From JBIIUJ01 sp044340025 (GTDB taxonomy: Bacteria > Pseudomonadota > Alphaproteobacteria > Caulobacterales > Aquidulcibacteraceae), in NCBI GenBank assembly GCA_044340025.1, contig JBIIUJ010000018.1:1-28241 (forward strand): a stretch of 28,241 bases of DNA, written 5' to 3'. The notes beneath the pieces were generated by a model. The model was not told the DNA's origin. It searched no databases and was given only the letters and a program-made list of their open reading frames with translations. The translations under genes and the position numbers were made by a program. How positions within the stretch are numbered: the stretch's first letter is position 1; every line of letters begins with the position of its first letter. Positions 1 through 7,040 of the stretch are shown here, in pieces.

Positions 1-10
1 GAAGCCAGCC

Positions 11-595
11 TTACGGTTCGCCCTCAAGGCGGGCCTTCAGTTTCTGGAACGCCAGCCGCATCCGGGACTTGACCGTGCCAAGCGGCACGCCCGTCTGGTC
101 GGAGATCTCGCGCTGGGTGAGGCCGTCGTAGAAGGCCGCGCGCAGGAGATCCTTCTGCTCCGGCGGCAGGGTGAGCAAAGCGGTGCGCACTTCGCGCTCG
201 CGCTCGGCTGTGGTCATGGCGACGTCGGCGGCCTCGTTCGGCGGCGGCAGCAGCAGGGGGTCGTTGGGGTCGAGGTCGGGCTTTTTCGCGCGGCGAATCG
301 CATCGATCCGCCGGTTGCGCGCGATCCGGAACACCCAGGTCGCGACTGAAGCCTGGCGCCGGTCGAACTGCTCGGCCTTGCGCCAGACCGTGACCATCAC
401 TTCCTGCGCGAGCTCTTCGGCCAGCCCCTCGTCGGCGCGCAGACGCAGCAGATAGCCCTTCACGCGGGGCGCGAAGTGCTGGAACAGCTCCGAAAACGCC
501 TGCCGATCGCGATGACGCGCAATCGCCTCCACGAGATCGGCATGGCGATCCCGCTCGGCATACGGCGCGCTATCGGATTCCCAGGGGGGCGACAC
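11..595 (-). CDS. ECF-family RNA polymerase sigma factor (RpoE/ChrR-associated type)
   Basis: A 194-residue extracytoplasmic-function sigma factor that would direct RNA polymerase to a stress regulon. The sigma-70 region 2 lies at about residues 35-105, with AEELAQEV and the WVFRIARNRRIDAIRR segment that contacts the -10 element. Region 4 lies at about 135-190, with LPPEQKDLL and the helix-turn-helix LPLGTVKSR-like stretch VPLGTVKSRMRL. The wording (FQHFAPRVKGYL near the N-terminus, VPLGTVKSR at the end) resembles the RpoE partners of ChrR zinc anti-sigma factors. From that I infer that the anti-sigma gene lies just past the left edge, but it is not in the window. The start is a GTG, because no in-frame ATG exists in the right region; a later GTG at about residue 22 is the alternative. 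The gene diverges from rlmN. Confidence 0.9.
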   Translation of the reverse strand: MSPPWESDSAPYAERDRHADLVEAIARHRDRQAFSELFQHFAPRVKGYLLRLRADEGLAEELAQEVMVTVWRKAEQFDRRQASVATWVFRIARNRRIDAIRRAKKPDLDPNDPLLLPPPNEAADVAMTTAEREREVRTALLTLPPEQKDLLRAAFYDGLTQREISDQTGVPLGTVKSRMRLAFQKLKARLEGEP

Positions 596-794
596 GGGAG
601 CTTTTCCGCCTTTCAGCCTTGGCCCGCCACAACATGCGGCGGCGCATTCCGTTCAAGTAAAGAGGTTGCGTCCCCTGGCGCAATCGCAGGATGATTGTGT
701 CGCAGGCCGCACACGTTCAAGCTGTGGCGCATTCTGCGCCTTGCGTGTCCACACCCTTATCTGCGCGCCTGAAAGATGCTATGCGCCGCCGCCC
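596..794. promoter_or_regulatory. Divergent intergenic region between sigma factor and rlmN with repeated motifs
   Basis: A 199-base spacer that must carry the promoters of two divergent genes. Two short motifs occur twice in swapped order: GGCGCATTC at 641-649 and 726-734, and CGTTCAAG at 650-657 and 714-721. A perfect six-base hairpin GGCGCA-TTC-TGCGCC lies at 726-740. I cannot place a convincing -35/-10 pair for either gene. An autoregulatory ECF promoter is expected for this sigma-factor type but was not recognised. Confidence 0.4.
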
Positions 795-1985
795 ATGGCC
801 ACAGCGCTTGATCTTTCTGTCCGCAACCCGAACGCACCGATGCTGGCGCCGGGCGCCCCGGCCGCGCTGGCGCTGCCGAAGGCGATGAAGCCCTCGCTTG
901 CGGGCCTCAGCCGCGACGAGCTGCGCGAGGCCGCCATCGCGGCGGGCGTGGAGCCCAGAAAGGCGCGCATGCGCGCCGAACAGCTCTGGCACTGGATCTA
1001 TCACGCCGGCGCCACCTCGTTCGACGCCATGACCAATGTCGCCAAGGAGATGCGCGCTGCCTTCGCCGAGCGCTATACGCTCGACCGGCCGGAAGTCGTC
1101 GAGCGTCAGGTCTCGGTGGACGGCACGCGCAAATGGCTGATCCGCACCGCACCCGGCATCGAGATCGAGACGGTCTTCATCCCGGATGTGGGCCGCTCGG
1201 GCGCGCTGTGCGTGTCCAGCCAGGTCGGCTGCACGCTCACCTGCACCTTCTGCCACACCGGGACACAGAAGCTGGTGCGCAATCTCACCGCCGCCGAGAT
1301 CGTCGCCCAGGTGATGATCGCGCGCGACGATCTGGACGAATGGCCTTCCACCACCGAAGGCCGCGATCTCACCAACATCGTCTTCATGGGCATGGGCGAA
1401 CCCCTCTTCAATCTCGATGAAGTCGCCAAGGCCATCGACATCATTTCCGATGGAGATGGCATCGCCATCGGCCGGCGGCGCATCACGGTCTCGACCTCGG
1501 GCGTCGTGCCGCAGATCCCGGCGCTGGGCGAACGCTGCGGCACGATGCTGGCCATCAGCCTGCATGCCGTGCGCGACGATCTGCGCGACGTGCTGGTGCC
1601 GCTCAACAGGAAGTATCCGCTCGCAGAGCTGATGGAGGCGATCCGCGCCTATCCCGGCCTTGGCAATTCCAAGCGGGTGACCTTCGAATATGTGATGCTG
1701 AAGGGCGTGAACGACAGCCTGGCCGAAGCGCGCGAGCTGGTCCGGCTGATCCGCAGCGTGCCGGCCAAGATCAACCTGATCCCGTTCAATCCATGGCCCG
1801 GCACGGCCTATGAATGCTCCGACTGGGACACGATCGAGCGCTTCGCCGACGTGGTGAACCGGGCAGGCTATGCCTCGCCGATCCGCACCCCGCGCGGCCG
1901 GGATATCCTCGCCGCCTGCGGCCAGCTCCGCTCCGAGAGCGAGAAAGTGCGCGCAAGCGCCCGGCGCGCGCTCGCTGAAGGCTGA
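795..1985 (+). CDS. rlmN: 23S rRNA (adenine-2503-C2)-methyltransferase RlmN
   Basis: A radical-SAM enzyme that methylates C2 of adenine 2503 in 23S rRNA (and A37 of some tRNAs) in the cytoplasm. The iron-sulfur motif CTLTCTFC carries C146, C150 and C153. The GMGEPLFN SAM-binding segment follows. The C-terminal AACGQL supplies the catalytic cysteine at about residue 375, matching the two-cysteine mechanism known for RlmN. I chose the ATG at 795, which gives 396 residues beginning MATALDLSVRN. The frame is open 43 codons further upstream to a TTG, but that extension does not resemble RlmN N-termini. No clear Shine-Dalgarno precedes 795. It converges on the PAP/fibrillin gene with only six bases between the stop codons. 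Confidence 0.95.
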   Translation: MATALDLSVRNPNAPMLAPGAPAALALPKAMKPSLAGLSRDELREAAIAAGVEPRKARMRAEQLWHWIYHAGATSFDAMTNVAKEMRAAFAERYTLDRPEVVERQVSVDGTRKWLIRTAPGIEIETVFIPDVGRSGALCVSSQVGCTLTCTFCHTGTQKLVRNLTAAEIVAQVMIARDDLDEWPSTTEGRDLTNIVFMGMGEPLFNLDEVAKAIDIISDGDGIAIGRRRITVSTSGVVPQIPALGERCGTMLAISLHAVRDDLRDVLVPLNRKYPLAELMEAIRAYPGLGNSKRVTFEYVMLKGVNDSLAEARELVRLIRSVPAKINLIPFNPWPGTAYECSDWDTIERFADVVNRAGYASPIRTPRGRDILAACGQLRSESEKVRASARRALAEG

Positions 1986-1991
1986 GGCCGC

Positions 1992-2651
1992 TTAGGCCTG
2001 CGCTGCTTCGGGGGCTTTCAGCCGGGTGTAGCTGAAGGCGCCGGGCTCCTTGCGCAGAACATAAACACCGCCATAGACGCCGCGGTTCAGCCGCAGATCC
2101 TCGTCGAGATAGATGATGGAGGAATGCAGCGGCGGGGTCTTTTCGATCTCGCGGCGCACCACGCCCTCGATCCCGCAATCGGCGCGGAAACTGTCCATCG
2201 CGCGGTCGTCTGTGGGGATGGCGAACACGTCGTAGAACACAACGCCAAGCTTGTGGCCGTCCTCGATCGTGAACCGGCCCTTCATCACCTTCGCGCCCGG
2301 CTTGCCGGCGGCGTCTGTGAAGGTGACGACATTGTCGTATATGGCGCCTTCGGCTTCCGGCCCGACTTCCTGATAAAGCTCGCCGACCGTGATGGGGCCG
2401 GAAGCGAGCTTGCCGAAGGAGAGCCGGGCGAGGGTGGTTTCCTTCTCCAGGTTGAAGGTGGAATACAGCGTCTTCCACCGCCCCACATAGAGATCGGGCC
2501 GGCCGGTCGGGTCGGGCGTCGGGTTGAGCGTTTCGAGCGCGAGGGCGAGTTCGGCGATGCGCGCGCCCAATTCCTCATCGGTCGCCTTGCGCAGCACGCC
2601 CGAGCGGGTGGCTTCTGCAATCAGTTCGGCTTTCAGGGCGGCGCGGTCCAT
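1992..2651 (-). CDS. PAP/fibrillin-domain protein
   Basis: A 219-residue protein resembling the plastid lipid-associated protein (PAP/fibrillin) family. These are lipocalin-like proteins best known from chloroplast plastoglobules and cyanobacteria, where they are linked to lipids and carotenoids. Supporting stretches are GRWKTLYSTFN at about residues 57-67, a central beta-rich region, and the C-terminal LDEDLRLNRG followed by GGVYVLRK, which matches the family's closing motif. There is no signal peptide or membrane segment. It is the second gene of a unit with the upstream transporter: the transporter's TAG stop forms part of this gene's Shine-Dalgarno (TAGGAG), and the gap is only 12 bases. 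The ligand and role in this organism are unknown. The family call is from motif resemblance only. Confidence 0.75.
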   Translation of the reverse strand: MDRAALKAELIAEATRSGVLRKATDEELGARIAELALALETLNPTPDPTGRPDLYVGRWKTLYSTFNLEKETTLARLSFGKLASGPITVGELYQEVGPEAEGAIYDNVVTFTDAAGKPGAKVMKGRFTIEDGHKLGVVFYDVFAIPTDDRAMDSFRADCGIEGVVRREIEKTPPLHSSIIYLDEDLRLNRGVYGGVYVLRKEPGAFSYTRLKAPEAAQA

Positions 2652-2663
2652 CAGGCAGGGCTC

Positions 2664-4124
2664 CTATTCGGCAGGGTGCAGGGCAGGGGCGGGGGCAGGC
2701 CCGCCATCGGCGCGCTTGCCGCTGGCGCGGGCCTCGGCCAGCGCCTTCTCGTCGAGCTTGTAGAAGGCCAGAACCACGATCGAGGCGAGCATGCAGATGA
2801 TCGGCATGTAGGTGACGCCCAGCAGCACGGCCTGGCGCACCTCGGGCGTGATCTCCTCGGGCGGCTTTTGCGGATCGAACGCGACCAGCGAGAACACGAT
2901 CCCCACAATGGCCGGCCCGAAGGCGGCGGCGAACTTCTCGATGAAGCTGTAGAGCGCGGCGAACATGCCCTCCCGGCGCATGCCGGTGCGGTGGCTGTCG
3001 AGCTCCATCGCATCGGTCAGCATGCTCATGGCGAAGGCGACATTGCCGGCAAACGCAATGCCGTTGAAAAAGCCGCGCGCGACCAGCTCCCAGTCCGGCA
3101 CCGTGCCGGGGCCTTCAAACCACCAGCTTGCCGCCACCAGGATCGTGGCGAAACTGGAAAGGATGTAGCCGCCGCGTTTGCCGATCACCGTGCCAAGCTT
3201 CATCAGCGGCTGGGTCAGGAGCAACACCGTCACCACCATCGTCACGCCCACGAGCGCGAGCTTGGCCGGGTTCAGCCCGACGATGTTCACCGCCATGAAG
3301 ATCAGCGCGGCGGTGGAAAACGACAGCCCGATCAGCTGCAGCAGCTTCACCGACAGGATCTGGATGAACGGCCCATTCTGGAGGAAGGCGCTCACCTGCT
3401 GCTTCCAGGGCAAAGGCGTTTTGGTCTGGGCGACCTGACGCGCGCTTTTGGTGCCGAAAAAGGTCACCATCATGGTGATGTAGATGAGGGCTGCGCCCAC
3501 CCCCCCGATCATGGCGAAGGTGTTCCAGTCTTCCGGCCCGATCGAGGATCGCCCGCCCGCCATGCCGATCGCGACGAACGAGCCCGATTGCGCCAGCATG
3601 CCGCCGACGCTTGCAAACATCACGCGATAGCCATGGATGGAGGAGCGCTCCTGATACCCGTCAGTCATCTCACCGGGCATGGCCATGTAGGGGACGTTGT
3701 AGAGCGAATAGCCGGTCGTATAGACCAGAAGCGCAAACAGCAGATAGCCGGCCGCCAGCAGCCCGGGCCCCTGCAGCGCATGCTCGAACGGACCGAGGAA
3801 CGGCACGGCGAGGCACATGAGAAAGCTCACCGCCGAGACATGGGCGCCCCAGAGCAGATAGGGCCGCCGCCGGCCCATCTTGCTTTCGGTCCCGTCGCTC
3901 ATCACGCCCGCAATCGGGTCGGAGAAGGCGTCGTAAATCCGCGAGACGGCGAGCAGCGTTCCCGCCAGCCACGGCTCGATCCTCAGGACCGAGATCATAT
4001 AGACGAACATCAGAGCGGTGATGCCGTTCATCAGGATGGCGACCCCCAGCGCGCCTGTCGCCCAGGAGAGCTTCAGGCTCAACGGGAGCTTGTCGATGAG
4101 GGGCTGCGCGGAAGAAGCGGTCAT
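2664..4124 (-). CDS. MFS transporter of the glycoside-pentoside-hexuronide:cation symporter (GPH) type
   Basis: A 486-residue, roughly 12-helix inner-membrane transporter. The N-terminal half has the GPH signature: RIYDAFSDPIAGVMSD followed by a basic GRRRPYLLWG loop between helices 2 and 3. GPH symporters bring in sugars or glycosides with Na+ or H+, but some bacterial relatives are assigned other substrates, so the cargo cannot be read from the sequence. It starts at an ATG and heads a two-gene unit with the PAP/fibrillin gene. No glycosidase or sugar-catabolic gene lies next to it, so there is no contextual support for a particular sugar. It diverges from the serine hydrolase gene across about 167 bases. 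Confidence 0.87.
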   Translation of the reverse strand: MTASSAQPLIDKLPLSLKLSWATGALGVAILMNGITALMFVYMISVLRIEPWLAGTLLAVSRIYDAFSDPIAGVMSDGTESKMGRRRPYLLWGAHVSAVSFLMCLAVPFLGPFEHALQGPGLLAAGYLLFALLVYTTGYSLYNVPYMAMPGEMTDGYQERSSIHGYRVMFASVGGMLAQSGSFVAIGMAGGRSSIGPEDWNTFAMIGGVGAALIYITMMVTFFGTKSARQVAQTKTPLPWKQQVSAFLQNGPFIQILSVKLLQLIGLSFSTAALIFMAVNIVGLNPAKLALVGVTMVVTVLLLTQPLMKLGTVIGKRGGYILSSFATILVAASWWFEGPGTVPDWELVARGFFNGIAFAGNVAFAMSMLTDAMELDSHRTGMRREGMFAALYSFIEKFAAAFGPAIVGIVFSLVAFDPQKPPEEITPEVRQAVLLGVTYMPIICMLASIVVLAFYKLDEKALAEARASGKRADGGPAPAPALHPAE

Positions 4125-4291
4125 CGGCGGGCTCGCAAGTGAGGGTCCAAGCGGCGACCCTAGCGCTGTGGGACGGAAAGTCGCGCATCATGACAAGAAT
4201 CTGACCGGCTGGCGGCGATGTGATCGCCAGCGGCCTCGCCGAACGCCCGCCATGCGGTGAAGACTGCGCACCTTCCACGGAGCTTTCCTTG

Positions 4292-5635
4292 ATGCGCTTG
4301 AGTCTGATTGCTGCGAGCCTTGCTCTTCTGCCCTTCGCTGCGGACGCCCAGACGCCGCCCGCGCCTGTGGCGCCGTCCCAGGCCCCGGCGGGCGCTGGCG
4401 GAACCGGCGCGCTGGCTTCGGGTCTGCCGAATCTCGCGCCTGTCCGGCCCATCGCCGCAACGCCGGAAGAAGACGCGATCGCCCGGCAACGGTTCGCAGC
4501 GCTGATGGACGCCGGCCGCTCTGGGCGCGGGCTGGAGAGCTATGATCCGATGGAGGCCGTGGCGGGCGCGCAGCGCTGGCGGCCTCTGCCCAAGGCCAGC
4601 GCCGGCCAGCGCACGATCTCCGACCAAGCGCTGACCGCCGCGCGGGACTATGCGCGCGCGATGAACTCCAATGCGCTCATCATCTGGCGCGACGGGCGCA
4701 TCGAGGAAGAGACCTATTTCGGCGAGGGCCGCGACGCGACCGATACGATCGTGTCGCGCTCGCTCGCCAAGCCGATGACGACGGCGGCCGTGGGCCGCGC
4801 CATCGCGCTTGGCAAGATCAAGTCGCTGGATCAACCGATGGCGGATTTCTTCCCCGAATGGCGCAACGACATCCGGGCGAAGATCAGCGTGCGGATGATG
4901 CTGAACATGACCTCGGGCTTCCTGCCGCAGGATTTCTCGCCCGATCCCGCTCACATCCTCAACCGCGCCTATGTGCATCCCCGCCACGACGAGGTGATCC
5001 TGCACGAATACCCGATCAAGCATGAGCCGGGCACGCGCTATGAATACAACAACGCCACCTCGGAGATGATCGCGCCCCTGATCGAGCGCGCGACCGGCAT
5101 GCGCTACTCGGACTTCCTCTCCAGGGAGGTGCTGAAGCCGCTTGGCGCGCAGGGCGGCGAAGTCTGGGTCAACCGGCCGGGCGGCATGGCGCATTCGGGC
5201 TGCTGCCTGCTCATCCCGCCGGAAAGCTGGCTGCGGCTGGCGATCCTGTTCAGCCAGGACGGGGTCTGGGCCGGGCGCCGGCTTCTGCCCGAGGGCTATA
5301 TGGCCCACGTGCGCACCGGCTCGCTGCAATACCCCTATTACGGCCTCGGCGTATATGTCGCCGGCCGCTATATCGAGCGGCGCGGCTTCGCCAACCCGGA
5401 GCGCCCGGCGCCCAAGGTGCTGCACTCCGAGCCCTATCTCGCCAGCGACCTTTTCCTGTTCGACGGCAATGGGAACCAGGTGGTTTATGTCATCCCGTCG
5501 CAGCGGCTGGTGATCCTGCGCACCGGCGATCCGCCCCGGCGCGGGGGGGCGGAATGGGATAACGCCTTCCTGCCCAACACGATCATGAACGGCATGGTGC
5601 GCGCCAGGATGACCAGCACGCCCCAGCCGCGCTAG
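4292..5635 (+). CDS. Secreted serine hydrolase of the beta-lactamase class C / penicillin-binding-like family
   Basis: A 447-residue protein of the beta-lactamase-related serine hydrolase family (class C fold; members include esterases, D-aminopeptidases and PBPs). The start at 4292 gives a clear signal peptide, hydrophobic residues 3-17 ending ADA-QTPP, which implies export. GGAG lies nine bases upstream. The open frame continues 24 codons further up but would bury the signal peptide. The catalytic SxxK is SLAK at 157-160 and the YxN motif is YNN at 252-254. A C-terminal FDGNGNQVVYVIPSQ stretch matches the usual glycine-rich strand near the third motif. A proline/alanine-rich linker follows the signal peptide. 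The substrate cannot be deduced. It appears to be transcribed alone. Confidence 0.88.
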   Translation: MRLSLIAASLALLPFAADAQTPPAPVAPSQAPAGAGGTGALASGLPNLAPVRPIAATPEEDAIARQRFAALMDAGRSGRGLESYDPMEAVAGAQRWRPLPKASAGQRTISDQALTAARDYARAMNSNALIIWRDGRIEEETYFGEGRDATDTIVSRSLAKPMTTAAVGRAIALGKIKSLDQPMADFFPEWRNDIRAKISVRMMLNMTSGFLPQDFSPDPAHILNRAYVHPRHDEVILHEYPIKHEPGTRYEYNNATSEMIAPLIERATGMRYSDFLSREVLKPLGAQGGEVWVNRPGGMAHSGCCLLIPPESWLRLAILFSQDGVWAGRRLLPEGYMAHVRTGSLQYPYYGLGVYVAGRYIERRGFANPERPAPKVLHSEPYLASDLFLFDGNGNQVVYVIPSQRLVILRTGDPPRRGGAEWDNAFLPNTIMNGMVRARMTSTPQPR

Positions 5636-5657
5636 CGCGCCGGCGTCCGGCGCTGCG

Positions 5658-5686
5658 TTGCCCGGCGCGCCGCCGGCGCCTAGTCT
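5658..5686 (+). promoter_or_regulatory. Candidate promoter for leaderless transcription of the phosphotransferase gene
   Basis: TTGCCC at 5658-5663 and TAGTCT at 5681-5686 are separated by exactly 17 bases. The -10-like hexamer ends six bases before the ATG at 5693, so transcription would start at or next to the A of the start codon. No good Shine-Dalgarno precedes that ATG, which fits a leaderless mRNA. GC-rich inverted repeats (GCGCCGGCG and CGCCGGCGC) surround it and could belong to the end of the preceding gene. Confidence 0.45.
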
Positions 5687-5692
5687 GGGGCC

Positions 5693-6670
5693 ATGACGTC
5701 ACTTGCCGAAGCGCTGGCGGCCTGGGCCGCGCCCGATCCCATCGACGGTCTGACGCGGCTGTCGGGCGGGGCGAGCCAGGAGACCTGGGCCTTTGCGCGC
5801 GCCAGCCGGCCATTGATCCTGCGGCGCGCGCCCGGCGGGGGCGGGGCGGCGCGCTCGGGTCAGGCGATCCCGCTGGCGACCGAGGCGGCCCTGATCGCCG
5901 CCGCTGGCCGCCAGGGTGCGCCGGTCGCGCTGGTGGAGGCGGTTTTTGCGCCAGACAGCCCGGTTGGCGAGGCGTTCGTGATGGGGCGCGTGGAGGGCGA
6001 GACCATCGCGCGCAAGATCCTGCGCGATGCCGCCTTCGCCGAGGCGCGCCCCAGGCTTGCCCGTCAGTGCGGGCAAATCCTCGCCCGCATCCACGCAACC
6101 CCGCTAGAGGGTCTGCCCCCTTTGGAGACAAGCGACGGGCCCGACCAGTTGCGCCGCTATGAAGACATCTATCGCGGCTTTGATCGCCCGCGGCCGGTGT
6201 TGGAGCTGGCGTTCCGCTGGCTGGCCGACAATGCCCCCGCGCCGCTGCCGGCCTGCTTCGTTCATGGCGACTTCCGCAATGGCAATCTGATGATCGGGCC
6301 GGAGGGGGTGCGCGCGGTTCTGGACTGGGAACTCGCCCATCTCGGCGATCCGCGCGAGGATCTGGGCTGGCTCTGTGTCAATTCCTGGCGGTTCGGCGAG
6401 CGCGACAAGCCGGTCGGCGGCTTTGGCGCGGTGGAAGAACTGATCGCAGGCTATCGCGAGGCGGGCGGCGCGACGGTGAGCGAGGCCGATATCGCCTGGT
6501 GGGAGATGCTGGGCAGCCTGAAATGGGCCGTGATGTGCATGATCATGTATGCCGCCTACGCGACTGGCGCAGACCCAAGCGTGGAGCGCGCCGCCATCGG
6601 CCGGCGGGCCTCCGAGGCCGAGATCGATCTCGTCTTGCTGCTTTCGCGCATGGAGGCCGCGCATGCATGA
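5693..6670 (+). CDS. Phosphotransferase family protein (APH/choline-kinase fold)
   Basis: A 325-residue kinase-like protein of the aminoglycoside-phosphotransferase superfamily, in the branch often found with acyl-CoA dehydrogenases (ACAD10/11-like) and DUF6285 proteins. The Brenner-type catalytic loop HGDFRNGN occupies residues 191-198. The metal-binding Asp is in the LDWELAHLGDP segment (D211). The N-terminal GGASQETW at about 25-32 corresponds to the nucleotide-binding loop. It probably phosphorylates a small hydroxylated or acyl-CoA-type metabolite, and an antibiotic-resistance role is not implied. Its last eight bases overlap the start of the DUF6285 gene, so the two are very likely translationally coupled. 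Confidence 0.88.
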   Translation: MTSLAEALAAWAAPDPIDGLTRLSGGASQETWAFARASRPLILRRAPGGGGAARSGQAIPLATEAALIAAAGRQGAPVALVEAVFAPDSPVGEAFVMGRVEGETIARKILRDAAFAEARPRLARQCGQILARIHATPLEGLPPLETSDGPDQLRRYEDIYRGFDRPRPVLELAFRWLADNAPAPLPACFVHGDFRNGNLMIGPEGVRAVLDWELAHLGDPREDLGWLCVNSWRFGERDKPVGGFGAVEELIAGYREAGGATVSEADIAWWEMLGSLKWAVMCMIMYAAYATGADPSVERAAIGRRASEAEIDLVLLLSRMEAAHA

Positions 6671-7040
6671 CGCCCCCAGCGCTGATGAGCTTCTCGAAGC
6701 CGTCGGACGCTTCCTGCAGGAGGTGGCCGCCCCCGGCCTGAGCGGTCAGGCGGCGTTCCATGCAAAGGTCGCAGCCAACGCCATCGCCACCGTGCGCCGG
6801 GAACTTGCCGCACGCGGGGCTGCAGAAGCCGGCGAACGCGCGCGGCTGCAGGCCCTGCTCGCCAGCCAGGAGAGCGACCTTGATGCGCTGAACAGGGCGC
6901 TGTGCGCGCGCCTGCGCTCGGGCGAGGCGGGGCTCGCCACGCCGGGGCTGCTTGCCCATCTGCGCGCCACGCTGATTGATCAGGTGAGCGTGGACCAGCC
7001 CGGCTATTCCGGCCTCGCCGCGGCCAGGGCGGGGGACTGA
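6663..7040 (+). CDS. DUF6285 domain protein, partner of the phosphotransferase
   Basis: A 125-residue, mainly helical protein matching the short DUF6285 proteins usually encoded directly after APH-type phosphotransferases. Recognisable segments are PSADELLEAVGRFLQE at the start, AAFHAKVAANAIATVRREL in the middle, and the C-terminal LLAHLRATLIDQVSVDQPGY. The start ATG lies within ATGCATGA, giving an eight-base overlap with the upstream gene, and its TGA stop overlaps the ATG of the next gene by one base. No catalytic motif is apparent. By context it may be a subunit or regulator of the kinase, which is an inference from gene order. Confidence 0.8.
   Translation: MHDAPSADELLEAVGRFLQEVAAPGLSGQAAFHAKVAANAIATVRRELAARGAAEAGERARLQALLASQESDLDALNRALCARLRSGEAGLATPGLLAHLRATLIDQVSVDQPGYSGLAAARAGD

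Noticed and set aside
666..794. Extension of RlmN to an upstream TTG
   Set aside because: The extra 43 residues do not resemble RlmN and would consume the divergent promoter region.
1985..1999. AGGCC-GCTTA-GGCCT spanning the convergent stops of rlmN and the PAP/fibrillin gene as a terminator
   Set aside because: A five-base stem with no T tract is too weak to call.
2124..4142. A 672-codon open frame on the + strand opposite the transporter and PAP/fibrillin genes
   Set aside because: It is antisense to two well-supported genes. Its product is His/Arg/Gly-rich low-complexity sequence, typical of the complement of GC-rich coding DNA.
4209..4228. GGCGAT-GTG-ATCGCC hairpin upstream of the serine hydrolase
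   Set aside because: Short stem with a three-base loop, no link to a promoter or known regulator; common by chance in GC-rich DNA.
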